A stretch of DNA of 64,000 nucleotides, from the NCBI RefSeq assembly GCF_002901445.1, contig NZ_PPPD01000001.1, positions 2,920,501 through 2,984,500 of the forward strand. Reading direction: 5' to 3'. Source of the DNA: Deinococcus koreensis (lineage in GTDB: Bacteria; Deinococcota; Deinococci; Deinococcales; Deinococcaceae). The notes below the pieces were generated by a model that was given only the letters and a program-made list of their open reading frames with translations, searched no databases and was not told the origin of the DNA. This document shows positions 1 to 11,441 of this stretch, in pieces (positions within the stretch are counted from its first letter, which is position 1; every line of letters starts with the position of its first letter). A program made the position numbers and the translations under genes.

Positions 1-724
<724 letters not shown>

Positions 725-728
<4 letters not shown>

Positions 729-1192
729 GCACGCCAGTCACGCCCGAACGCCAGGCCCTGCTGGACGAGGGCGACCGGCTGGCCCGCGCGCTGGCGCAGA
801 CCCTGATCTGCACACTGGACGACCAGCCCAGGGTGATCCTGCTGGGCCGCAGCCTGGCCGTGAACCTGCTGCCGGCCTTTCAGGACACCCTGGAACTGAT
901 CAGCCGGCGGGCCGGGCAGCCACAGCGGGGCCTGCTGACCCTGGACGACCGGGGCAAGCTGATGCTGCAGACCGTGGACGGCGACGGCGTGCTGCGTCAC
1001 CGCCTGGGGGCCGACAACCTGATCGCGGGGCTGCTCTACCGCCACGGCCGCCTCGACCCTGTGGTGCGCGCCCACCTGCAAGGCGGGCTGAGCGGCGACG
1101 AGCACCACGCCACGCGCGCCCTGGTGGCCTGCCTGAAGAGCCGGCCCGTGCTGCAGGCCATGCAGCGCCAGATCTCCGCCCTGCTGAAGTAG
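725..1192 (+). CDS. Conserved hypothetical protein coupled to purU
   Basis: The open frame of about 155 codons overlaps the purU stop and has protein-like composition ([22 protein letters not shown]; a helical, hydrophobic C-terminus [13 protein letters not shown]). There is no ATG near the front. The first plausible codon is a CTG at 725 overlapping the purU TGA (CTGA), which suggests translational coupling; a GTG at 833 would remove about 36 residues. No family is recognised. It looks cytosolic, with no signal peptide or membrane segment. The frame is real because codon bias continues to a TAG stop, but the start is uncertain. Confidence 0.6.
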
Positions 1193-1259
1193 GGGGCTGA
1201 AAGAATGGAGAGGCCGTGATCCCCGAAGCCACAAGCCGTCCCTGGATACACTCTGGAGC

Positions 1260-1706
1260 ATGGCGACCGTGTACCTGATCCTGCTGACCCTGCACAACAT
1301 CAACCGCTGGCTGGTGCTGGCGACCGGCGTATGGACACTGATCCGCACCGTGCCGGGCGTCCGCAGCGGCCGCGCCTTCACGCCGCAGGATCGCCGCCCG
1401 GTGGTGGCCTTCACCGGCACCGTGCACCTGCAGCTGATCCTGGGCCTGCTGTTGTACGGCCTGCTGGGCTCGCAGGGGGCGCCGGTCTTCGCGGGCGCCC
1501 CGAATGCCGGCTTCCAGTGGCAGCACCTGGGCCTAGGTCTGCTGGCGGCCGTCACCGCCACGGTGGGCAGCGCCCTGAGCCGCCGGGCCGCCAGCGACCG
1601 GGGCAAATTCCGCGTGGCGACCACCTGGACGGCCATCACGCTGCTGCTGGTGCTGCTGCTGATTCCCTGGTGGCGCCCGCTGCTGCGGCTGTTCACGGGG
1701 GGCTGA
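1260..1706 (+). CDS. Small integral membrane protein, 4 TM
   Basis: This 148-residue protein has four hydrophobic segments (about 5-27, 48-67, 83-105 and 120-142). LHNINRWLVLATGV in the first segment and GTVHLQLILGLLLYG in the second place His and Arg residues at membrane ends. This resembles small proteins annotated in Bacteroidetes as cytochrome b-like, but heme binding is not shown here. The start is set by a -10 TACACT (1247-1252) ending 7 nt before the ATG with no Shine-Dalgarno, so the mRNA is probably leaderless. It stands alone, and the next gene is convergent. Confidence 0.8.
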   Translation: MATVYLILLTLHNINRWLVLATGVWTLIRTVPGVRSGRAFTPQDRRPVVAFTGTVHLQLILGLLLYGLLGSQGAPVFAGAPNAGFQWQHLGLGLLAAVTATVGSALSRRAASDRGKFRVATTWTAITLLLVLLLIPWWRPLLRLFTGG

Positions 1707-1848
1707 GCGCTCCCCCGGACTGCCGTCTGAGGGCCGAATACGCGGAGCTGTCCCGAGTGTTCGACCCTCGTCCCTTGTCCGTCGCCGCTCTTCGCCACTC
1801 CGCGAGTCCCCGTGCCCTCGATGAATCGGGACGGGATCGGAGCCCTGG

Positions 1849-3081
1849 TCAGTCTGCGGCCACCGGCAGGGGCCCGACCTCTGGCGGCGCCCGGAACGGC
1901 AGGCGCAGGAGGTCGCGCAGCACCCGTGCGCCATGCGCCTTGCTGGGCATGTACCACGTGAAGAAACCCAGCCGCAGCGCCCAGGCCGCCCAGCCGGTCA
2001 GGGGCACGCCCAGCAGCTCGGCCACGCCGTTGCCCAGGCCCAGGCTGGCGGCCTGCCCCAGTCCCCTGTAGGAAAAGCGTTTCAGGGGCCGACCACGCAC
2101 GCTCAGGGCGATGTTGCTGCCCGCCCACATGCCGTGTTTCATGGCCCACAGCGCATTGGCCGGGCAGGAGTCAGGCGCTCCCGGACGCCGGACCACCGCC
2201 GCGTCTCCGCCCGTCCAGACGGCCGCCTGGCTCCGCACCCGCAGGAACTCGTCGGCCAGCAGGCGCCCCGAGGCGTCGCGCGGCAGGGCTTCAGTGCCCG
2301 GCAGGACGCTCAGCGAGATGCCGGCGGCGAACAGCACCTCGTCGGCGTGGATCAGCGGCCCCCCTTTCAGGCGCACGCCCCCCGGCCGCAGTTCGGTGGC
2401 CCGCGCGCCCAGGTGCAGGCGCACCCCGGCGCGTTCCAGCGACCTCTGGGCATGCTGTGCCAGACCTGGGAACCGCTCGCTGAGACCGTCCAGCACGCCC
2501 CCGCTGCTCAGCAGGTGCACCCGGCCGGGCAGGGCCTCGCGCCTCAGGCGTTCCTGAAGGGCCGCCGCCATCTCCACCCCGGCGAAGCCGCCGCCGATCA
2601 CGGCGAAGGTCGTGGGCTGGCGCGAGCGGAAGCGTTCCTCCAGGCGGGTGCGGAACGCCTGCATGTCGCGCGAGTCCTTGAGCCGCCAGCCGAATTCGCG
2701 CAGCCCCGGCAGCCGCTCGAAGGGGTCGCGCGAGCCGGTGCCGAGCAGCAGGTGGTCGTAGCCCAGGGTGCAGGTGCCGCCGGCCGCGAGCGCGACCTCG
2801 ACCGTCTGCGCGTCCAGATCGGCGCGCGTGGCCGTGCCCTCGACCAGCCGGGCACGGGGCAGCAGCGGCCCCAGCGGCGTGAGCGTGTGCTCCAGCCCCA
2901 GCAGACCGCCCAGCACCTCGCCGGTGAAGCCGTGAAAGGTGTGGAAGGGCGTGGGGTTGACCACCGTGATCCGGATCTCCCCGCGCCTGACCGCCCCGCC
3001 GGCGCGGCGCAGGATCGAGCGGTAGGCGTCGATGCCCACGTAGCCGCCGCCCAGGATCAGGACACGGGCCCCCCCGCTCAC
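1849..3081 (-). CDS. NDH-2-like FAD/NAD(P) oxidoreductase
   Basis: A 410-residue flavoprotein of the NADH dehydrogenase-like pyridine nucleotide-disulfide oxidoreductase superfamily. The first dinucleotide fold is at residues 7-20 (VLILGGGYVGIDA, FAD). A second GxGxxG (FAVIGGGFAGVEMAAAL) in the middle binds NAD(P)H. LLLGTGS and WTGGDAA are the usual FAD-contacting segments. C-terminal aromatic and hydrophobic stretches (LGFFTWYMPSKAHG) could sit on the membrane as in NDH-2. The GTG start at 3081 overlaps the upstream stop by four bases (GTGA), so it is translationally coupled to the acyl-ACP-reductase-like gene. Electron transfer from NAD(P)H to quinone is the family norm; the actual acceptor here is inferred. 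Confidence 0.85.
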   Translation of the reverse strand: MSGGARVLILGGGYVGIDAYRSILRRAGGAVRRGEIRITVVNPTPFHTFHGFTGEVLGGLLGLEHTLTPLGPLLPRARLVEGTATRADLDAQTVEVALAAGGTCTLGYDHLLLGTGSRDPFERLPGLREFGWRLKDSRDMQAFRTRLEERFRSRQPTTFAVIGGGFAGVEMAAALQERLRREALPGRVHLLSSGGVLDGLSERFPGLAQHAQRSLERAGVRLHLGARATELRPGGVRLKGGPLIHADEVLFAAGISLSVLPGTEALPRDASGRLLADEFLRVRSQAAVWTGGDAAVVRRPGAPDSCPANALWAMKHGMWAGSNIALSVRGRPLKRFSYRGLGQAASLGLGNGVAELLGVPLTGWAAWALRLGFFTWYMPSKAHGARVLRDLLRLPFRAPPEVGPLPVAAD

Positions 3082-4235
3082 GCCGGGACACCCTGCAGGG
3101 GCCGCAGCGGGCGCCGGGCGCGGGGCTCCAGGCTCACCGGCTCGCCGAAGGAATGCGGCGCGGCCAGCGTGAAGCCCAGGTGGCTGAAGCGCCCCGCCAG
3201 ATGCAGCAGGTACTCGGCCTGCGCCACCGAGGGCGCTCCCAGCGCGAAGTGCCCGGGGTGTCCCGCCAGGCCCAGCAGCAGCGTCTCGGCCAGACACGCG
3301 AAGGCGATGCCCGTGGGCAGCCCCAGGTAGCCGCGCCGCCGCACCCCCGGCACGCTGACCAGCCCGCCGTCCACGATGCGGATATCCGGCCGCTCCAGCA
3401 GCAGCTCCGGGCGCGTGTTGCGCGGCTGGGTGTCGTCGAGCACGGTGGCGCCCAGGCCCAGGTGTTCGCTGCGGAGCACGGCGTCCGGCGCGCTGGTGAG
3501 CAGCACCACCAGGTCGGCGCCGCGCACCCGGGCCATGTCGGTGGTGATCTCGGCCCGGCCCTCGCCCAGACGGGCCTGCAGGCCGCGCAGGCGCCCCTCG
3601 TGGCGGGCGACCAGCAGGAGCGGGTTGCTCGTCCGCGCCGCCAGCAGCTGGGTCAGGCAGCTTCCCACGCTGCCGCTGGCGCCCACCACGGCGATCCGCG
3701 CGGCGGGCGGGCACTGGGCCAGCAGGCGTTGCACGCCCAGGAAGGTCATGGCCGCCGTGAAGGCGTTGCCGTTCGTCACCCCGATGTCCTCGCGGTGACG
3801 GAACACCCCCCCGCCCCCGGTGGCCGGCGCGGTCAGGGCGCCCAGGCCCACGGTGCGCGCGCCCAGGTCGCGGGCCCGGTCGACCGCCCGGCCGATGGTG
3901 CCCTGCACCCGCGGGCCGCCGGCTAGCAGCTGCCGGGGCGTGAGCGGCACCGTGATCAGCCAGCCCGCCGGGCGCTCCGGGTTGTCCTCGTAGCGCAGGA
4001 CGCCGGTCACTACGCTGGGCAGCGAGACCCGGCGCATCAGCCCCTCGTAGACCGGGTTCGGGATCAGCCCCAGCGGGCGGCACACGCCTCCCAGGTCACG
4101 CGCCACGTCCGTGCGCGGATGCACCAGGAAGGCGACCGGGTGGCGGGGCCGGAATGCCTGTTCGGGGGCTGGCCCAGCGGGGCTGAGGTCGGTGCGGCTG
4201 TGCTCGGTGTCCCTGTCCATGGAGGCACTGTGCAC
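3078..4235 (-). CDS. Long-chain acyl-ACP reductase (AAR)-like protein
   Basis: This 385-residue protein follows the cyanobacterial acyl-ACP reductase pattern from end to end: FLVHPRTDVARDLG at the front, VGLGALTAP (residues 129-137), VTNGNAFTA (153-161), the NAD(P) loop VVGASGSVGS (183-192), LLVARHEGRL (207-216), VDGG (288-291) and FACLAETLLLGLAG (312-325). Cys314 aligns with the acyl-accepting Cys of AAR (FACFAE in Synechococcus). Known AARs reduce fatty acyl-ACP or acyl-CoA to aldehyde. The substrate here is unproven, and no aldehyde-deformylating oxygenase is nearby. The start could be GTG 4235 or ATG 4220; neither has a good Shine-Dalgarno. It is the first gene of a two-gene unit with the flavoprotein. 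Confidence 0.75.
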   Translation of the reverse strand: MHSASMDRDTEHSRTDLSPAGPAPEQAFRPRHPVAFLVHPRTDVARDLGGVCRPLGLIPNPVYEGLMRRVSLPSVVTGVLRYEDNPERPAGWLITVPLTPRQLLAGGPRVQGTIGRAVDRARDLGARTVGLGALTAPATGGGGVFRHREDIGVTNGNAFTAAMTFLGVQRLLAQCPPAARIAVVGASGSVGSCLTQLLAARTSNPLLLVARHEGRLRGLQARLGEGRAEITTDMARVRGADLVVLLTSAPDAVLRSEHLGLGATVLDDTQPRNTRPELLLERPDIRIVDGGLVSVPGVRRRGYLGLPTGIAFACLAETLLLGLAGHPGHFALGAPSVAQAEYLLHLAGRFSHLGFTLAAPHSFGEPVSLEPRARRPLRPLQGVPA

Positions 4236-4243
4236 AGCGGGGC

Positions 4244-4262
4244 GTGATCAGGCCATTATCGG
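4244..4262 (-). promoter_or_regulatory. Candidate operator upstream of AAR-like gene
   Basis: Read on the minus strand this is CCGATAATGGCCTGATCAC, 9-27 nt upstream of the GTG at 4235. A near copy (CCGATCATGGCCTGATCATG) sits upstream of the PfkB kinase at 55503-55522. It contains a TGATCA palindrome. The function is inferred from the recurrence only. Confidence 0.3.
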
Positions 4263-4440
4263 CCCGGGCGGAAGCGTGATCGGCGCGGTGACCGGTCAGG
4301 GTCAGGCCGGTTCGCCGGGGCTCCAGATACATCCGTCGTCGTGGCCTCTGGTCTCGGGCGCGGAACAGCTTGGCCGAGCAGGGGCCACGACGGACGGGAT
4401 GGACTTAGGGGGCGGTGTCAGGAGTCGGGCGGAATCCGTC

Positions 4441-5466
<1,026 letters not shown>

Positions 5467-5472
5467 GGCGGC

Positions 5473-5522
5473 AGCATAGCGGGTGTCCCCCGGGAAGTGA
5501 ACGTAAACGTACACCTTGAACG
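5473..5522. promoter_or_regulatory. Divergent promoter with repeated AACG half-sites
   Basis: The minus-strand -10 TATGCT (5478-5473) serves the quinone oxidoreductase. Next to it lies GAACGTAAACGTAC (5499-5512), with AACG at 5500 and 5506 and another AACG at 5519. The direct-repeat spacing is compatible with a TetR- or GntR-type regulator of the divergent acyl-CoA genes. The regulator is unknown. Confidence 0.35.
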
Positions 5523-5613
5523 CGGACGTGTTTGACCGCCCCCAGGAATCGTGGAAAGCTGGGGGCCGCAACCGCAATCCGTTCCCTGCCACCCGCCGAA
5601 GGAGGCCCATTTC

Positions 5614-7692
<2,079 letters not shown>

Positions 7693-7740
7693 GGCGATCG
7701 CTGCGCTCACCCACCCCCTCTGCTGTGCAGCTCTGCGAGT

Positions 7741-7768
7741 CCCGGCCTCCCCCCTCGAGGGGGAGGGG
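7741..7768 (+). repeat. Left inverted repeat of DUF559 cassette
   Basis: A 28-bp arm centred on CCCCTCGAGGGGG. Its reverse complement matches 8142-8169 at 26 of 28 positions. Together the two arms bracket the DUF559 gene. Confidence 0.75.
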
Positions 7769-7789
7769 CACGGCGCGGTAGGAGGCAGA

Positions 7790-8155
7790 ATGTCGAGCCG
7801 CCTGCCGCCAACCAGTCCGTCGTCGCAGATTGCGCGTGCTTTGCGGCGGAACCTGACACCCGAAGAACGCCTGTTGTGGAGCCGGATCCGCAGCCGACAA
7901 CTCGGTGTCAGCTTTCGCCGGCAGGAACCTATGGGCCGGTATGTCGTCGACTTCGTGTGTTATGAGCGGGGGCTGGTTGTTGAACTCGACGGCAGCCAGC
8001 ATGCAGATAGTGCAGATGATGTGATTCGGGATGCAGACATGCTCGAACACGGCTTCAAGACACTCCGTTTCTGGAACAACGAAGTCAGAAGCAACCCTGA
8101 TGGAGTTCTGGAGCGCATACAACAGGCCCTGAATCTTCAGACCCCTCCCCCTTGA
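7790..8155 (+). CDS. DUF559 (Vsr/restriction-like) endonuclease-domain protein
   Basis: A 121-residue protein of the DUF559 family, which has a PD-(D/E)XK-like fold related to Vsr. Visible are ARALRRNLTPEERLLWSRIR, FRRQEPMGRYVVDFVCYERGLVVELDGSQH (with the D...E-D catalytic-type residues) and a helical C-terminus. Shine-Dalgarno GGAGG (7781-7785) fixes ATG 7790. The last codons (LQTPPP, stop) lie inside the right inverted repeat. AT-richer codons than its neighbours, and its position between fadB- and fadA-like genes, point to insertion of a mobile or repeat cassette. The biochemical role of this small family is not established. Confidence 0.85.
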   Translation: MSSRLPPTSPSSQIARALRRNLTPEERLLWSRIRSRQLGVSFRRQEPMGRYVVDFVCYERGLVVELDGSQHADSADDVIRDADMLEHGFKTLRFWNNEVRSNPDGVLERIQQALNLQTPPP

Positions 8156-8169
8156 GGGGGGAGGCTGGG
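8142..8169 (+). repeat. Right inverted repeat of DUF559 cassette
   Basis: A 28-bp arm with core CCCCCTTGAGGGGG, the inverted partner of 7741-7768 with two mismatches. It contains the DUF559 stop codon. Confidence 0.75.
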
Positions 8170-8236
8170 AGGGGGTGACCTGGCCCGGCGCCCCTTCCTG
8201 ACCACCGTCAAGCCACCCATCCAAAGGAGTCCCATC

Positions 8237-9418
<1,182 letters not shown>

Positions 9419-9433
9419 AGGTCTTATAGAACG

Positions 9434-9472
9434 GGAGAGGGGCCGCCAGCGTCGTGCAGGCGGCCCCTCTCC
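9434..9472. terminator. 14-bp perfect hairpin after thiolase
   Basis: Arms GGAGAGGGGCCGCC (9434-9447) and its exact complement (9459-9472) flank an 11-nt loop, 16 bp after the thiolase stop. No strong T-run follows, so it is a hairpin terminator or mRNA 3'-end stabiliser. Confidence 0.65.
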
Positions 9473-9610
9473 GTCACGCCCTCCACCGGCCCCGAGCGCC
9501 CCTCGCACCGCAACTGGTCAGGTTGAGCGTCAGCGAAGCGTCTCCAGGTCAAGACCCAGGCGAGATCCTTCAGCGCGTTCAGGCTGAATGCGAAGCCTCG
9601 TCGGGCCAGT

Positions 9611-9820
9611 TCACCACTCTTCCAGACCCTGCGCTTCGCCCCACTCCGTCTCGTCGTGAAGCTGTTCGGGACGTATCCGGCCGAGCAGAAACTCCAGCGA
9701 AGGAGGTGAGGGAGGAGGCCGCCGGTCGCCCGTCCGATCGACAGAGACCAGTCTGTGATGTTCGAATAAACCAGCCTGCTGATCGTCCTCGTCCACGACT
9801 CCCTCCCCGCCGGCCGCCAC
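9611..9820 (-). pseudogene. MazE-like antitoxin remnant (C-terminal part)
   Basis: The end of this frame reads SLEFLLGRIRPEQ then HDETEWGEAQGLEEW and stop. This matches the C-terminal tail of MazE-type antitoxins (SLEELLAGITPENLH.E.DWG..VG.EVW), including the terminal Trp just before the stop. The upstream residues (MAAGGEGVVDEDDQ...) do not look like the AbrB/MazE DNA-binding fold, and no MazF-like toxin follows. I read it as the surviving end of a decayed toxin-antitoxin locus. The fragment could be chance, but the match covers about 28 residues and has the right stop position. Confidence 0.45.
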
Positions 9821-9855
9821 GGTGCCGGGCCGACCACCCCTCTACAATGCCCCCT

Positions 9856-10641
9856 ATGTCGGACGTTTCCCCCAACAAGCCCGGCGAGGTGCAGCGTGCA
9901 GACCTCGTGGCGTGGCTCAATGAGTACCTGAACATCGGCGCCTATCCCGATCCGAGCCTGAACGGCCTGCAGATCCAGGGCACGGACATCGTCCGGCGCG
10001 TGGCCGCGTCCGTGGATACCAGCGTCAAGACCCTCCAGCACGCGGCCGACAGCGGGGCGGACATCCTGCTCGTGCATCACGGGCTGTTCTGGAGGCAGGC
10101 GCTGCCCATCGTGGGGCCGCACTACCAGCGCGTCCGGACGGCGGTCATGGCCGACCTGAACCTGTACGCGGCGCATATCCCGCTGGACGCCCACCCGGAG
10201 GTCGGCAACAATGCCATGATCGCCCGCGCGCTGAGCCTGCAGAACGCGGTGCCCTTCGGGACGTGGGAGGGCCAGCCCATCGGTCTGGCGGGCGAACTGC
10301 CCTTCGAGCAGTCCCTGCAGGACTTCGCGGATCGCGTGCAGAAGCTGACCGGCGAGATCTGCCTCGTTCACGGCGGCGGCGGCCCCACGGTGCGGCGCGT
10401 GGGTATCTGCAGCGGGGGCGGCGCCGACCGCGTGCCCGAGGCGGCGGCGCTGGGCCTGGACACCCTGCTGACCGGCGAGCCCGAGCACAAGCACTTCCAC
10501 GACGCCTTCGAGTACGGGATCAACGTGGTCTTTGCCGGCCACTACGAGACCGAGGTCTTCGGGGTGCGCGCCCTGGCCGCGAAGGTCGAGGAGGAATTCG
10601 GCCTGCCCTGGCAGTTCCTGCACCACCCCACCGGCCTGTGA
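9856..10641 (+). CDS. Nif3-like dinuclear metal centre protein
   Basis: A 261-residue member of the NIF3/YbgI (DUF34) family, toroidal hexamers with a dinuclear metal site. Ligand-type motifs are visible: ILLVHHGLFW, AHIPLDAHPEVGNN and VVFAGHYETEVFGV. The TACAAT -10 (9843-9848) ends seven bases before ATG 9856, which favours that start over ATG 9847; a leaderless mRNA is likely. The cellular role of the family is unresolved (GTP cyclohydrolase-like or metal-chaperone proposals). Its stop overlaps the start of a 32-codon bridge frame leading to tmk. Confidence 0.9.
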   Translation: MSDVSPNKPGEVQRADLVAWLNEYLNIGAYPDPSLNGLQIQGTDIVRRVAASVDTSVKTLQHAADSGADILLVHHGLFWRQALPIVGPHYQRVRTAVMADLNLYAAHIPLDAHPEVGNNAMIARALSLQNAVPFGTWEGQPIGLAGELPFEQSLQDFADRVQKLTGEICLVHGGGGPTVRRVGICSGGGADRVPEAAALGLDTLLTGEPEHKHFHDAFEYGINVVFAGHYETEVFGVRALAAKVEEEFGLPWQFLHHPTGL

Positions 10642-10739
10642 TGGGCGCTGCGCGCCGTCCATGGTCGATGGTCGGTGGAACATGGAGTCTGTTCGATCAA
10701 CCATCGACCATCAACCCTCCCCGACCCGTAGGGGCCTGA
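10641..10739 (+). CDS. Bridge micro-ORF between nif3-like and tmk
   Basis: A 32-codon frame (MGAARRPWSMVGG...) starts at an ATG sharing its A with the nif3 stop (TGATG) and stops sharing its last A with the tmk ATG (TGATG again). It is built from heptanucleotide repeats (ATGGTCG/ACCATCG units). It may act as a translational bridge that keeps ribosomes running across the repeat rather than as a functional peptide. No homologue is known to me, and the coding status is unproven. Confidence 0.35.
   Translation: MGAARRPWSMVGGTWSLFDQPSTINPPRPVGA
10661..10711. repeat. Heptad repeat with inverted arms (nif3-tmk)
   Basis: ATGGTCGATGGT (10661-10672) and its exact complement (10700-10711) enclose 27 nt. 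Each arm has a 7-nt period. It is related in design to the GCCATCN heptads at 17576-17650 and 27015-27142. Confidence 0.65.
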
Positions 10740-11350
10740 TGTTCGTCACCTTCGAGGGGCCGGAGGGCGCGGGCAAGACCACCCAGCTCACGCGGCTGGT
10801 GGCCCGGCTGGAGCGGGAGGGCGTGGCGCACATGGTCACCCGTGAGCCCGGCGGCACCCCGCTGGGCAGCCGGGTTCGGGACGTGCTGCTCGACCCGGCG
10901 CTGGAGATCGACCCGCTGCCCGAGTTCCTGCTGTATTCGGCGAGCCGGGCGCAGCTCGTGGCGAACGTGATCCGGCCCGCGCTGGACAGGGGAGAGGTGG
11001 TGGTCTGCGACCGCTATGCCGATTCCAGCCTCGCCTATCAGGGTTCCGGACGTGGGCTGGAGGGAGCGCTGCTGGCGGACATCACGCGGGCGGCGACCGG
11101 GGGCCTGAGCCCGAACCTGACCGTGCTGCTCGACCTCGACCCGGTGGTGGGCCTGGAGCGGGCTGCGCGCCGGGGGCAACCCGACCGCCTGGAGCGGGCC
11201 GACCTGGCCTTCCACCAGCGGGTACGGGCCGGGTTCCTGGCGCTGGCCGGGCGCGAACCGGAACGCTTCCTGTGCCTGGACGCCACCCAGGACGAGGACA
11301 CGCTGCAGGCCGCGATCTGGGCCGCCGTCGCCGCGCGCCTGGGCGTGTAG
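10739..11350 (+). CDS. tmk: Thymidylate kinase
   Basis: This 203-residue kinase phosphorylates dTMP to dTDP with ATP. The P-loop is at residues 6-14 (EGPEGAGKTT). TREPGGTPLG is the dTMP-binding DRX/REPG segment, and VVCDRYADSSLAYQGSGRGL carries the DRY/H motif. The LID region with RRGQPDRLERADLAFHQRVR is usual. The ATG shares a base with the stop of the preceding bridge frame, and a TAGGGG just upstream may serve as a weak ribosome site. The length fits the family (about 210). Confidence 0.95.
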   Translation: MFVTFEGPEGAGKTTQLTRLVARLEREGVAHMVTREPGGTPLGSRVRDVLLDPALEIDPLPEFLLYSASRAQLVANVIRPALDRGEVVVCDRYADSSLAYQGSGRGLEGALLADITRAATGGLSPNLTVLLDLDPVVGLERAARRGQPDRLERADLAFHQRVRAGFLALAGREPERFLCLDATQDEDTLQAAIWAAVAARLGV

Positions 11351-11441
11351 GCGCACACGAGCGACCCGTGAGGCGGGTTCAGCCTGGCGCTCACAGCGAC
11401 TTGAGCGTGTCTCCACACTGGCCTTGAGCTATTCTTCATCT

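Larger units (their letters stand above)
9419..9855. other. Gap: terminator, mazE remnant, nif3 promoter
   Basis: This gap of about 437 bp holds a hairpin (9434-9472), a minus-strand MazE-like C-terminal fragment (9611-9700) and a leaderless promoter for the Nif3-like gene (TACAAT 9843-9848). The remainder shows no coding signal that I can support. Confidence 0.6.

Noticed and set aside
9419..9855. A full toxin-antitoxin pair
   Set aside because: Only the MazE tail is recognisable. No MazF-like frame follows on the minus strand.
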